Below are positions 22,868-42,300 of a DNA stretch of 64,000 nucleotides, one piece after another. The notes below the pieces were generated by a model. It had not been told where the DNA came from, searched no databases, and saw nothing but the letters and a program-made list of their open reading frames with translations. This DNA is from Antennarius striatus (Eukaryota; Chordata; Actinopteri; Lophiiformes; Antennariidae), in the NCBI RefSeq assembly GCF_040054535.1, contig NC_090782.1, forward strand, positions 18,962,501-19,026,500, written 5' to 3'. Within the stretch, counting starts at the first letter, position 1. Each line of letters opens with the position of its first letter. The translations under genes and the position numbers were made by a program.

Positions 22868-23004
<137 letters not shown>

Positions 23005-23850
23005 ACTTTCCTGGAGGAAATTGCACATATCCACTGCTCAGCCAAACACCAGGAAAAAACAAAAACAAAACAGGACATACCACAAGACATACACTACACT
23101 AACAGACACATGTAGCATTAACAGGACATATACTAAACTGTAACTACAATGTAAACAGTATAAAATTAAAATATAAACAGTATAAAATTAAAATATAAAC
23201 ACTATAAAATTAAGTTAAATCCATTTAACCGCGTGCTGACGTCGCCACTTCCCCCCCGCTCCTCCTGAGAGACTCATTGTACCCCCTGATGGCTCGGGGG
23301 ACGAAGGAGGACCTCAGCCTCTCTGTGGAGGCGCTGTGTGACAGCAGTCTGCTGCATGAAGGTGCTTCTCTGCTGGGAGAAAGTGGTGTGCAGGGGGTGG
23401 CTGGTGTTGTTTATGATGGCCCTGAATTTAGACATGGTCCTGTTCTCCAGCAGCGTCTCCACAGAGTCCAGGCTCAGCCCGACCACTGAGCCGCTCTACG
23501 GAGGAGTCTGTTAAGACGGTTAAGAGGCCAGCCTCCTCAGGAAGTACATCCTGCTCTGCCCCTTCTTGTACACACGGTCCGACTTGAGTGACCAGTCCAG
23601 TCTACTGTCTAGCTGCAGTCCCAGCTACTTATAGTTTCCTACCACCTCCACCTCACTGCCCTCGATGATCACTGGTTGTGGAGAAGGGGGTGCCCGCCGG
23701 AAATCCAGCACCATCTCCTTCGTCTTAGAGACGTTGAGCTGGAGCTGGTTCTGTTGGCACCACTCCAGAAAGTCAGCCACCAATGCCCTGTACTCCCCCT
23801 CATCACCCTCCCTGATACATGCCACAATCGAAAATGTGTGCAACTTTGTA
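23005..23850 (-). mobile_element. 5'-truncated L2-type LINE
   Basis: On the minus strand from 23850 to about 23625 translation gives FLEWCQQNQLQLNVSKTKEM and VLDFRR, the end of the reverse transcriptase domain in L2/CR1-group LINEs. Further on, pieces such as DRVYKKGQSR and, in another frame near 23400-23450, IINNTSHPLHTTF match the conserved C-terminus (xxDNTSHPLH). Several frame changes separate these blocks, so it is dead. The 3' UTR ends in a GAAATTTCCTCCAGGAAAGTATCAATC-like signature (shortened here) leading into the GATT tail. Only the last roughly 850 bases of the element remain. It ends about 120 bases before exon 1 of the Ig receptor. Confidence 0.8.
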
Positions 23851-23972
23851 AGTCAGTACTGTGAAAATAATGGTAAAAAAGCTCTTCCTCCCACCCACAC
23901 ATGTAGATCTAGTTCTTATACACGTAGACAGGCAGACGCAGAAGTCTCAGAGGGACACCTCCACACAAAACA

Positions 23973-28753
<4,781 letters not shown>

Positions 28754-31700
28754 TAATTTAGGGCAGCATTAGGAAGTAGTTACTTGTGGTCAGAACTTTC
28801 AGAGATGTCCGTCGCGATATGATCAAGGTGACGTTGGGTAACGAGGTGTGAAGAGTGATTTCAATGTGAAGTGAAAAATTTGAATGACTAATACACTGTA
28901 GATATAAAATATATGCAGACATTTTAAATTAAGATATTTTCTCATCTAATTGCATACGGTAGTTTTTTTGTTTTATAGGCTAGATAAGATCTTACAATCA
29001 TTGTAGCCTATGACACTGCAATTTTCCTGATTTCCCACACCTCGTGTCACTGAAAACAAGGTTTGTGTCAAGAAAGGAGGAAAAGAAAGAAGATACTTTG
29101 AGGAATCTGAAAATGTGCCGTATGTTGGATTATTTTTTTCAGTTTGATGACACGAACAAAATCCCTGGATAGAATTGCAGCTAAATTTATCCTACAGAGT
29201 TAATACTGATGTTATATGTAGACAATACTGATGTCATTTGGCAATACTTATTCTAAAGTGGGCCCTAAATAAAATTAATCTTCCTACCAATAAAGTAGTT
29301 TATTTAAAATGTGTCAGTTCAATGCAGCTTGTAAGAAAGTTAAATAAATGCTGTGGAGTAAAATGGAAAATTTAAGCCTCCAAAATGTAATGAACGTAAA
29401 AAAAAAACATCAACAGGATACAGTACTGTATTGTAATACTTTACTTCAGTGTGTTTCATTACATCACTGCACTGGATTTTACTGTAAATTTGAAATGTGT
29501 CTGTTGTTTTGTTCACTGTAATATTGTCTGTTGAGTAGCTTCAGTCAGCCACTAGATGGGAGGATGTGTCTTCAACTAAAACTGAATATCTTCTCTTTCA
29601 TTAACGGGTGATATTTGTAGATGTTTCCAACAATAGAGTTTCCAGGTTGATATTAAATAATCACAAATTGCTGTTTATGAAGACTTATGATAAGTCAGTA
29701 TTTTTATTGTGTATTTTGTATTTGGGTGCTGTAGCTCACTCCATTGCGAGCACGGGACAGTGCAGACCATGGGAATGAAGCGTTGACTGTCGAGGGGCAC
29801 CAAACCCTGGCCTATCTGCTCCCAGGGCGCCACCATGTGGCTGCCCCTCACTTCATTAAAGCACCAGTCCCTCCATTGCATTTACTTGTATATTTATCTT
29901 CAGGTTAATACACAGTATACTGTATGTGGAAAAAAAGAAGAGCTAAATAAATGACTGTTATTCTGTCATGATTCTTTATTTGCTGTAAGCCTTCAAATTG
30001 TTATCTCCTGGATGTCGATGGGCTACTTGATACTGAAAAACAGTAGTCAGAATATCAAGATTTGTATGTATTTTTAAATGGCTTAAAATCGTCATAATAA
30101 AAGGAGCGGCCAAATCCAACAGGAGTCGAATAGGTGGTCGCGCATCTGATTGGTTGTGAGTGAGTGCAAAGGTACGATCAAAAGTCACATGACCAAGCGC
30201 TGCCTACCGCTGCGAGCAGCCAGATAATCTCCGTCTGCATGGGGATAGATGGGATAAACGTTACAGGTGGAGCCCACAGTCGAATCCACGGAAAACAAGT
30301 GGAGTCTCATCTCAACTCCCGGTGAGTGTGAGCCCCGAGCCGTCGTCCCGATTTACCGCCCTGTTTGCGCACACTTTTGTCCCTCAGGATTATTATTTTT
30401 TCCACGGTGATCGAGCTGCTTGTGGGAATCGGATCGGGCAACCAGCTGGGTTTTCAAGCGCACTGGCAGCGCGCTTTAACTTTGCGGTCTCATTTAAAAT
30501 TATAGGATATCCTAATCTAATAATAGCTGCAGAAATCTGGACGAAGCCCCAGTTGGACATTCGTTTAGGAACACTTACCCCCTCGGACACACCGAGGTGA
30601 AGCTTCAACTTGTGGACCGCTGCTGCGGATCCAACGCAACGCAAAACAAAACCAGAGATGGGTGGTTCGATTCCCTTAAGGGAGAACAGACTGTGTTGAC
30701 AAAGCTCACCTTCGCTTACTTTTTCTATTAACACCAGTCAGCAGCTAATAAATCTGCTCTCCTGTAAATGTAAACTGCAAAAAATTCTTCCTAAATTAAC
30801 AAAAGAGACTTTAAAGCGTGTTTTCAGAACGATCAACAACCACTTTTTCTGCATAAAAAAAACCAAACAAATAAGAGCGTCACTGTTTTGCTCTGACAGC
30901 ATATGTGACCGGAACCACGCCTGCGTGCGCAATTGAGCTCAATGGTTTACTAGTACTTTACTATGATCATTAAAGTTAAGGATGGTTTTAGCACACGAGT
31001 ATCTGGCTGATAGACAACAGGATATACAAAGTGCTGTCAGCGCACTAACGCAGGGAACAGCCCAGTTTTCGATGGCATCCAGCCATGTGTGCGGTCTCCT
31101 CTTCCTCCGAGGTCGGAGATTTGCCTTTATGGTTTTCTGGACGCGCACCGGTATATGAACAAAAAGTGTATGCAAAAACCAAAGAAAGTGAATTCCCAGT
31201 GAAAGGCTGAAGTGCCGACATGCGTGTCATGTTTCTGTCCGTTACGGATATGTATCTGCTCCTGTATTTGATAGTAAACTGAACTAAATCACTGAAAGTC
31301 TGATAAACTTCTGAGGGGCAAGGGTGGGAAAAGCCATCAGCTGTCATGTGTTTGGTTTGGCGTCTTTAAAGAGAAGACTTTCAATGATGACACTGCTTCA
31401 AATCCTGGTTGAATTCGTTTTTAAGTGACTTAATAAATATAAGTCTGAAGAACCACAGTTAAAAAAAAAAAAAGAGCCATTTCAGTTGTTGTGTTTATGA
31501 CAGATATTCATTTTAAATGTTTGACGTGGTCTGAAAAGCAGGAGTCTGGTGCTTTAGTGCAGAGAGAACAATGTGAGAAACGTTTCCATCTTCATAATCC
31601 TCTTTTTTTATCCACAATATTTAAATTTTGGTTTGTCATATATCTTTTTCTTTTACTTCCATGGTTGTCTTGCAGTCTTAATACTGACTGAATTACACTG

Positions 31701-34700
31701 AAGTGATTTGTTAATAATTTTGTAAGTGATTATGGCCACTTAAGCAAAATTGGCAACATACACTTCTCCAATATGATGATGAGATACTTTCCTAAAACAA
31801 AACAAAAGATCTGTCAACCTCGCTCTAGCTCAATCCATTTATTGTTTACTTCTGTGGTTTTGATTTTAAATCTAAATTAAAACTTTCAGCACTTTCAGGT
31901 GTTTCCTGCTGCCACGGAACTTGTGACACAACCCAATCAGACACGTTCATATTTTCCTTTTGTGACAATGTTCCTGCTGAGACTTGCCTGTGTGCCTTCA
32001 TTTACGTTCAACCAGACATGTCTCATCAATGACAAGCAATTTGTCAGCAGAGACAATGATCCTATCAGATGGGTTGTTTCGGTTTATTTTATAGTTCACT
32101 TGTCGTCTTCATTGATATTAAATGCTTATAGATAACCATCTGCTTAATGATACATGTGACACAGCTTCTTGTGTAAATATTGTTTGCAGCTAATTACAAC
32201 TCTTCTGTGGTTGTTTTAACCATCTGAGCTTGCAAAAATATAACCTGCTGCTGAACTGGGTTGTGTTTTCCAGTGAGCGTTGCACAACAGATTCTGTGAT
32301 ACAAGGAGTGTCAAAGGTGAACATCCTCCCACAACCGGTTTCCTGTGCAGGCCTCGCCGACAGGACTCTGTATCACGGCTAACTCACAATCCGACCTGCC
32401 AGTGGGCCGCTCAGCTGAAATCTACTGTTAGACGGGCAGGAAAACAGGCATCGCTGGCAACAAGCCAGTCGACCAGTAATTCAGGGACTCAGTCAGCATC
32501 AAACCTGTTGATCAGTTAGTCACCCAGTCAGGTAAATCAGTTACAGCCCGAGGAGACCTCGCCCATAGAGCTTGTTCTTACCCAAAGGAAGACGTAGACT
32601 TGAGTCTACGCTGGCTCACTCCAGCTGTTTGACTGCTCACACTGCTTTTTTGGATTCAGATTTGTTATGACTCACACTGATGACAACAGCTTGCGTGTCT
32701 GCGCACGTTTGACACACTGCTGTTTGAGATTATACCTCACTCACAGCACGTAGTGGTTGAATCTGTGGTAGGGTATACTGTCGATATCATGGAGGCTCCT
32801 GAACAGGCTATAAATATCCTCATGCTTCAAGTGGTTGGAGTGTCTGGAGATACTTGCTGCGGGGCTTCCTCAGCCTCTTGTACTGGTTCATGCGTAGCCT
32901 TTGAACCCACAGTTGTTCACACTCTGTGTCTTGATGAGTGAAAACCCAGCAGCAATTTTTTTTTTTTGCTTGCTGTAAATCGATCATATGTGAGAAAGAA
33001 TATCATGTTTACATTTAGACCTGTGGAGAAGAAAAGACAACATTTTAGTCACACTCTTGTTGTCTGCTCTGGTTAAGTAGATGTTCATCTTCAACATTGT
33101 GCTTGTTGTATTTACAGCGTCTCAACCGACAGTTGTATGAGTCACTGTTCTATTTTTCATAAATATTCCACTTCTTTTATGTGTGATAAGAAAGCTGTAT
33201 AAGTTTTATTGGAGGTTTTTCAACCACTGTGTGTTCAACGGTTGGATCTTGCTCTCTGTATGTAAGTAAGATAAGATAAAATATACATGTATTCGTCTCA
33301 GAGTGGGGAAATTTCCTGATAAATAATTCCAACAATGACATTATGAACAAAAGACATATTAATATAGTATATTCTTTTAGTTAAAGAAGAAGGAATCTTA
33401 ATTTGATAATGGTTTTATATTATTTTGGTTTGCATGAATGAGATGGAAAATTTTCAGTTTGCCACACTTGGAGAGGTGTTGTTACTATAAATACAAACGT
33501 TTAATAAATCATCAAGTCTGTAGTTTTTTTTATGTTAGTGCATCATTATACTCCAGGAAATAATCAGATTAGAGGTCAGACAGTCCATGTGAGAGTCCCT
33601 CGTGAGTAATTGGCCTATAAATAACATGCAGCAAAGGTGCATCTAGGCATAAATGTAATGGATCATTGTTCATATACAAGACTTAAAAATGGACCAATCA
33701 CTGATTTCAGTGAACAAAGCACACTATTATTGATCACTGTTTGCTATTTAAAACAGTATATTCTTTTCTGCAGCTAAAGCTCAGATAAAGCTACTGCAAT
33801 CATCACAGTTAGCAACTGACTGTTGAAGACTGGGGGACATTTAGTCACTTTTTCTCTACGGTTGGTGAAGACTAGCGCACAGAGAGTAAATATTTGACTT
33901 TCTCCTGTCAGCTGACGAAGCCCATGACTTCCTTTTAATGGTAAAGTTTTCATATGTCTAATAGTTGTGTCCTTCAGTGGCTGTAATGATCTTTGTTATA
34001 CATTCACAGGGTAAGGTCATTTTATGTCAATGTTTTCAGCTTGTTCCATTGCCCCAAAGTGGCCGATGAAAAAATCAGTGAATGTAATTTACAGTGAATA
34101 ACCCTTTAAACTGTATGAAAGAAATTGGAAACATTAACATTCTCATTATTTAGGCTTCATAATTGTTTTTCAGTTAAAAAGGGAAGTGATTAAAATTTTC
34201 AAATGTAAATTAAAATCTTAGATTAAATTTAAAAAAAAAATCTCCTATGTGCAAGTAGTAACATGTAAAATCATCCCCCTTCACTCCCCATCCATGTGTG
34301 ACATGGGAAGAGAAAAAATGGACAAGTGCAGCGTGCTCCTGTGTTGTTATAACCATACCTGCCTGTCTGCACCATTTGGATCCATCTGTCAAATGCTGTG
34401 AGAAACAACCTGCAGTCGCTCCGTTCATCTGTTCCGCCGAGCACTCAGTCCCTGCCCCCTCATGCAGAGCCTAAGGGGAAAAACTATGCAAGACATCACC
34501 GCTGTGACAACAAGAAGTGCTATACATGTAGCAGCTCGCCCCTCTGTGTCAAGCAACAACAAGGGGGCGCATGGCAGTTTGTTACAAAATGCACATTCAA
34601 AACTGAAGGTGTTCAGAAGCAGGGGGAAGCGACTGCCTCTGTGTCTCTCTAGGAAATGTGGATTCTGTCATTTTGGTTTCTGTGAACAGTCAAGGAATTT

Positions 34701-36334
34701 TTTCTGTGTATTTCTAAGGATGCATCTCTGTGAACTCTGCTGCTTTTTTTTACTGTCTGCAAGCTAAAACCTAAATAAAACTTGCAAAGCAACAGTGTGG
34801 TGCAACTGTTTTTTTATGCACCCCAAAAAGATCCAAGTGTGTGTTTTTTTACCTCCTGAGCCTGACTCTTAAGCATTCTTTGTGTGTTATTCTGAGTGCC
34901 TTGATGAATTTTAAATGAGGCTGCGCTGCTCAGTTAGTTAGTGAAAATATAAAGAAACTCTTCAAAGAATTGCTAAGTTTGAGCTCAGCATGAATCCTAG
35001 AGCATGGATGGAGTGTTAAAGCAGTGGCTTGTTGTGACTGCATGCATGCCCAGCCCTGAACTGATCCCCCTCTGCTGGGTGAACCCCGCTGAGCCTAGAG
35101 GAAGCAGGTTCTTATCAGGGAGGAGGGCAGGAAGAGTGGGCTGAGGAGGAAGAGCGCATGGGGGTGTTGGTGGCAGCGGGGCTCGGAAGCCAGTTTCCTC
35201 TAAAGTTTACGATAATGACTTGTATTAGGTGTGACTGTAAGTGCTACGAGAATGATTTGAGGTGAATGAAGTCATCTGTGTTATACTTTGTCTATGACAA
35301 ATATGTCAAAATGAAAGACGGCTTGCTTTTTATTGTTTTAACTTTAAGCTTCAGGCAGTGAACAGAATAAATTCCACTTATTTTATGCAATTAAATTGTG
35401 TATTTAAAATCTTATGTGATTCTACAGGAGGTTCCTTTAGCATCACTTTGCTCTTGGGGCTGGAAGAATCCTCTGTTATAAAACTGAAATGAAGTTGAGA
35501 GTTTGAAAGCCGTAAAGAAAAGAAGAGTCTTACTGAAAAATTGTTTATTTGCTGTTATGTTTTTCTGACTCTATACTAGAAATTTTTTGAGCAATCTGGA
35601 TTTAATCTGTATCTGGTGCCTCCTCCACATTTGCAGAACAAATGCTGCTTTAAGAGGCAGAATTTTCTAATGGTTGTGGTTCGCTAGTGGATCTAAAGTC
35701 AATCTCATTTTCTGTCAATGTCAAGTTTGTAAAGACTTTATTTTTGATTGCTTCACTTACCCAAACATCACTTAGAGTGCAAACCTTCACCAGTCGTTGC
35801 CATATGCACAACTATCCTATTGGTATCAAGAAAATGTATGCAGTAGTTTTTACCCCCTAATAATGAATGTTCAAGGGTATAGCTATTGTGTGTGGGTGTG
35901 TCCTCATCATGTCAGTATTTTAATGCTTGTGTTTCCCAAAGGTGGACTCCATGAAGATGATCTCCTCCAGACTTCCTCAGCAGTAACTGGGCAGCATGGC
36001 GTCTGCTCCTCCTGCCTTAGAAGACACCAGTGACTCGTTGGCACTGCACTGGAGGTTAACTCCGACATAGACTCCCACCACACAACCCAGGCACACTGAG
36101 CTGCTTCCTACAGGCCCTGGTTAAACATTCACATTAACTATTTTTAGAGAGTTTGAAAAAAAAAAAAATGACTTGTGGTGGAGTGGCACATTTTCAGAAC
36201 AGTGACATCACGGTGTAATAACAGCAACATCTGGACAGAGACCTTGGACAATGTTCTTTCACTGATCAGGTGCTTTGGTGGCAGAGCTGAACTGTACAGC
36301 TCTTCCACAAATTGGCACACCCGGACTTTGAGCC
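28754..36334 (+). other. probable promoter and untranslated leader exons of the semaphorin
   Basis: This 7.6 kb has no convincing coding exon. A CpG-richer island at about 30200-30650 contains a possible first exon ending ACTCCCG|GTGAGT near 30321. A second candidate runs from an acceptor at 32273 (TTTTCCAG) to a donor after 32531 (CAG|GTAAAT). The exon with the start codon could begin after an AG near 35941 or 35990. These are inferred from splice-like sites only. An unclassified repeat-like block lies at about 29720-29880. The remainder is AT-rich with nothing recognisable. Confidence 0.35.
33265..33335 (-). mobile_element. LINE 3'-end relic
   Basis: AAGATAAGATAAAATATACATG is split by point changes from the form AAGATAAAATATACTTTATT and leads to CGTCTCAGAGTGGGGAAATT, a second copy of the fish LINE terminal signature. 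No body is attached. Confidence 0.45.
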
Positions 36335-39300
36335 ATGTCTCTTCTTTTCCTGTTGAGCTTCATTTGTGGTTTGATGCTTCATGTTTCTGTCAGTGAAGTC
36401 AACACTCACTGTTGCGTTCCACGGCAGACTGTCCCCTACCAGAGTAAGTTATGCTGATGTTATTGCCTATTCTTATTTTCCTCCAACAAATCTCTTCCCT
36501 GAATGGGCTATATGATATGACATTTTAATATTGTATTTGAATAATTAAAATATCCTATTTAAGGGTACTTTGTACTCACCAGGTCTGGATGTCACTTAAA
36601 AATACTTATTCTTTTTGTCTTGGGAGCATTTTTTTAGCTGTGCAATGTTAAACACATTGAAAATCAGTAAAGTAATGCAGATGTTTTCCCATTAAGATGA
36701 CCTAAAGTCATTCCGAGAAGAGGGGATCTTCAACTACTCCACTATGCTCATGAGCGATGAGCTGGGAGTCCTGCTGCTGGGCGCCAGAGAGGCCATTTAT
36801 GCTCTGGACATGACAAACATCTCTGTTAGGAAGTCTATGGTAAGAACCTGGAGATGGGAACAAATGAAAATGTTTGAAGGTATTTCACTTAATAATAAGC
36901 CATACCTGTCGAGCCTGCATTATTTAAGTGTTCCCAAACGTTTTAAGATTAGGCAAGTGTCCATCTTTGGCATCACTCAGAAAGAATTTTTAGAAGAGTA
37001 AAAGTTCCACTCAAAGCAAAAAACATTCCACTAGCTCTAGTCTCACCTCCACCTCACCTACAGTGTCTTTTTAGTCTTTTTAATCTTTCTCTGCAATCTT
37101 TCACTCATTGGCAAGAGAGCGTGTTTTGGCTGAAGATTTGCCAACAGAATCTTTTCCAGTTTGATGGAACGACTTTCATATCAACACCCAAATCAGTCCT
37201 GTCTGCTCAGCCAGTGCAAGTTAGCAAGAGGAATTTGATAGTGTGTTCTTGCTGCTCTCCATTTAGTGGTCTGTTGATTCAGATTTATAGGCACACAGCT
37301 GACTGTCGTAACTGGCGAGGAACTTGTGTCCCAGAGTGCACTGGCTGGTCTTAAGACAAACACTGAAATGTGTGAGAGTAAAAGGGCCACAGTTCGACTG
37401 TCATACTGTGGGGTTGCAACATCGTTCGTGTTTACTTTGACGCAACATTTTTTTTTTTGTTGATGCAGGTGTACTGGAGAGTTACTGAGGAGAAGCAGAG
37501 AGAGTGTACGTACAAAGGGAAGCTTGCTGAGGTTTGTGTAATATTTTTATACACTAACTTTTACTTTAAGGGCAAGAACTCAGCCTTGAAAGATTGGGCT
37601 TTTCACTTGTAAATCATTTAGATGAGAGTCTTTATGCTGAATGCTTTACTCCCTGCTTTGAACTGAATGTCCAAATAAAGGCTTGAGAAGTAAATGCATG
37701 TACACATCCTTGACCCTTAGGTCACTCAGCTCAGGACAGGCAATGCAGTCTGTATATGTACTGTATGTGGTATGTTTGTGTTTTTGCCGCTGAACCAACA
37801 AAGTTTTGACCTTGACATTCTCTCCGTTGGATCTGGTTGCAGATGGAATGTCGAAACTACATTCGAACCCTACACAGAGTGAATGACACTACAATATATG
37901 TGTGTGGCACAAATGCATTCAGCCCCACCTGTGATTACATGGTAAGTTTACTGCACAGTCTGTTTTTTAAATTTCTTTTTTGTAGACAGGAGATCTGATT
38001 CTGTCATTGGTGAACATTCTTCTTTGTTTATTATATGAACAATTTTTTCTGGAATGGCTTTGCATCTTTAAAGCAAGAAATTTAATTTTTGTTGTCAGTA
38101 TATCTGTGAAAAGATCAATTCCAACAATGTGACAGTTCATCTTACAGTCCTTTATTCTTGACCTCAATGACATGCAACCTGATGCCCTTTTTTCCTGCCA
38201 CTGTTTGTAAATGTTATTCTTTTTGGTGCACAGTGAAGATTAAGGCTTATAGGTTATTGCTCCAAATGCTAGTGGTGTCACTGTACTCTATCCATTAGTC
38301 ACCGGTACTTTATAATAATAAATTTAAGCAGCCAACCTGTCTTTAGCCTATTTTTGCTGCTGATTTATGCATGTAACACTACTGAGTACTTCCAGATTTG
38401 CAGCAGGGAGTGGTGTGTGTGATGGATTGACTCTAAATCAAGTTTGTTTTAAAGTATCAGTGTTCATCACAACATTAAACCACATGATCCAAAGCAACAG
38501 TGTTGCTAGCGGATAATAATTTGGATAATATTCCATTGCTCTAAGAAGATTTGTTTTATAATTTAATGAATAATATCTCTGAACCCAATTCAAACTATGT
38601 GGAATTTTTCATTTCAGCACCTTTTACCTGTTTGTACAAGTGACTAACATAGAATAAACATGCCATGATCTATTCTGGTATATTTCTCTTAAATTATTCT
38701 AGAAACATGTATCTATTATTTGTATATTTGAAAACAAGTGGTCAATTATTTTAATATATGCAAAATTAATGTAATGGGCCAATAAAAACAAACCACTGGT
38801 AAAGGCCAATAATTCCAGTTTCTCACCTCAATATTATGTCTAAATAAAATGGCTCAATTTCTCCTTTTCCCACTGTCTGTCTTTACTCTTTCTGCCTTTA
38901 TTTCCACAGACATTTGCTAATGGACAGCTGAGACTGGAAGGGAAGCAGGAGGAGGGAAAGGGGAAGTGTCCTTTTGATCCCTTCCAGAGATACTCCTCCC
39001 TCATGGTTGGTGAGTGTTTCTTAGGTTGGCCGCAAAGTGTAAAGAAAAAAATGTTGCCAAACATTCAAATGGCACCAGCAGAAAAGAAAAAAAAAGTAAC
39101 AGTGCAAATTTCACTAAACTCGAACCAATTGCAATCACAAGTAGCACCAAGTAGCTGCATCAGTGCTGCCTGCTCAGCCAACAAATGCTCTAATCCATCA
39201 GGAAGAGCCACTTGGTTCAGTTGATTAGGAGAAATGTTGATGAGATCCTGTTCCAGGTTAATGCAATTAATGGATTTCCAGGAATTCGTTCTCATCTCTT

Positions 39301-42300
39301 GTTCCTGTCCAACAGGAAATGACCTGTATTCTGCTACATCCATCAATTTCTTGGGCTCCGAGCCTGTGGTTCTGCGTAGCTCAGAATTGGCTGTCCGCAC
39401 TGAGTTTAAGAGCTCCTGGCTAAGTGGTGAGTTCCTAGTCTACTAAAGCTGTCTGTTTTTTTAAAATTTGGTTTGCATAATTTAGATGACACTTAACAGT
39501 AACAGAGTTGATGATACAATAGGATGATATCCTTCAAATGGAAAATCTAAGTTTTTAGTTTTTTCAACATTTTCTGCTCCTAAATTCTTGTAATTTCAGA
39601 GCCAAACTTTGTCTACATGGACTTTGTGGGTGAGAGTCTTGATAGTCCTGATGGAGATGATGATAAGGTGTACTTATTCTTCAGTGAGAACGCCATGGAG
39701 TATGACTTCTATAGCAAAGTTGCAGTTTCTCGAGTGGCCCGTGTCTGTAAGGTACATTACATCCAGAATAAAAAAAATTGTTTGCAATATTTGAGACTTT
39801 AAAGAATGCAAAATGTATTTATTTATTTTAAGAAGATGCAATCGGGCACTACCTTACGTACAGTAGACCGCCTGCAGGTGTGCACACGACAGAGAGCTCT
39901 GTCTCTGTTTATAGGGGGATATGGGCGGTCAGCGGACACTGCAGAGGAAATGGACGTCGTTCCTGAAAGCTCGTCTGGATTGTTCCTTCCCTGAACCCAG
40001 CCTGCCCCCCATTGTCCAGGATGTCTTCCTGCTGAGACACGATGACTGGAGGAAGAGCGTCTTCTATGCTGTCTTCACACCCCAATCGTACATATTTACA
40101 TTCAACTTCTGTGGTTTTATTGTGTAGGGTGGGTGTTGATGTATGGCAACTTAGGAAGAAAGCCAAATGCTTGTTATGGAAGAATGAAGAGACTGTCTAT
40201 ATAAACACAGCACCTAGTCTAAATAAAAAATTAAAAAAATTATTTTATTGTATTCATTAGGATCTTTTTATTATAAAGTACTAAGCAATTTGTCCTTGAA
40301 CAAATCAGTGGTAATTGAAGATTTAAAAAGTATTTGTCAATCCTTTAAAGAAACACTTTACTTGATGAAATGTCTTTTATGTTTTGCAGGACTTTTTCCC
40401 AGGTATCTGCAGTATGTGCTTATAGTGTGTCTGCCATTCAAGACATTTTCAATGACGGCAAGTTTAAGACACCTGTTGCTGTTGAGACCTCTCATGTTAA
40501 ATGGGTGATGTACACTGGAGAGGTGCCGGTACCCAGACCAGGAGCGGTGAGTCTAAGTACTTTGTTGCAGCCAGGGGATGTTGGGTATTGATGTGTTCAA
40601 GGTAAATATGGTAAATCTTTTTTTGTATTTCAGTGCATCAATAACTTGGCGCGTAAAATGGGGATGAATCGTTCTCTGGATCTCCCTGATAAAACCCTTC
40701 AGTTCATCAGAGATCGCCCCCTTATGGACGAGGCTGTTCGGTCTCTGACAGGAGGACCGCTGCTGGTCAAGAGGGGAGCTCTGCTAACACGGATTGTAGT
40801 GGACAGTGTGCTGGCGCTGGATGGGCAGAAATATGCTGTCATGTTTATTGGAACTGGTAATGATATAATAAAATTTCAAGATTTAAATTCAACAGAACTG
40901 TACTTAAAAACTTTAAAAAGATTTGATTTTTAGTTTTGTTCTGTCCAGTTAATTCCAAACCACTGAAAAAGTAAAGTCCTATTTATCTGTAATGTTTACT
41001 GTTCACTTCAAGGCAAACATTTAAAGTTAGAAAAATGTTTTGATAATCTCAAATAATCTATTTCATCAGAATTTAGTGATTTATTCCAATACCAGTGGGA
41101 AAATGTAGTACAGTGAAATCCTACTGAAAAAAATTGTGAAAATGAAAAAAATTGACAGCCATGACAATATTTATTGGAACAGTAATTTCAGAAGAACACA
41201 TTTAATATGGGTAATTCCTGTTTTTGTCTTCTGATCAGAAAATGGTTATATTCAGAAGGCTGTCAACTACGCTGAAGAGATGTTCATCATCGAGGAGATT
41301 CAGCTGTATGAAAACCCTGTGCCTATTAGCACCCTACGCCTCTCAACCAGCAAGGTAACTCCCAACAGGTTCAATGTAGAGACAATGAGGTTTTATTGTA
41401 GTGCACTAAGGTTCAATCTGAATTTGTAACCCAATGCTGATGTTATCACTAATTTGCCACAAAGAGGTAACAGAAGCTTGTAGTTTTAATAAGACTGAAT
41501 CCCATTTGATGCGTTTATCTGTGTGCACACCTATAGGGTCAGCTCTATGCAGGTTCGGACTTAGGTGCTATCCAGATACCTGTCAGCAACTGCAGCCGCT
41601 ATGACACTTGTGTTGACTGCATCTTGGCCAGGGATCCTTACTGTGCCTGGGAGTTCACTGCTGAGCAGTGCTCCTCAGTATACAGCTCCTCTTCCTCCTC
41701 CTCACATCGTGCCATACAGAGTCTGAAAGAGGGAGACATTACTCAGTGTCCTCATCCAGGTCAGGTGTTTTTAGCATTGCAGCAGCCGTATTCATTATTT
41801 TGCAGTAGTACCAACTTGATTTGTGTGGTTTTTTTTAGATCCAGTAGCAGCTGTAGACTTTCCCTTGGTTCCAGAGAACAACATCCAACTTCCTTGTAAG
41901 ATCCGCTCCAACTTGGCGAGGGTCATGTGGCTATTCTTCGATCGTTCGCTTCACTCCGACAGCAAATACTACATCTACAGTGGGGGCCTCATCATCATGA
42001 GTGCCTCTGAATCAGACGCTGGCCTGTACACCTGTACCTCCATAGAGGAGATCAATGGCAGGACATACAACCAGACGGTGGCAGTTTACCACTTACGACT
42101 GTACTCTGGCCCAGGAGGGAAGGACAGTCCTGGCCCCAAGAAGACAAATTCATCAGATTCTTTTCATAAAAATAATACATCTATGGGCAATGAAGACCCC
42201 CTTTCCCCTGAGACCCAAAGTGATTCTGGCAGGGTGACTCACTTAGAGGTGGCCGTGGCCCTGTTATCGCTGTTTTGCCTCTCCCTGGTGGGGGTTGTAT

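Noticed and set aside
39065-39400. 111-codon minus-strand frame in the semaphorin gene
   Set aside because: It overlaps sense exon 6 and flanking intron; antisense shadow.
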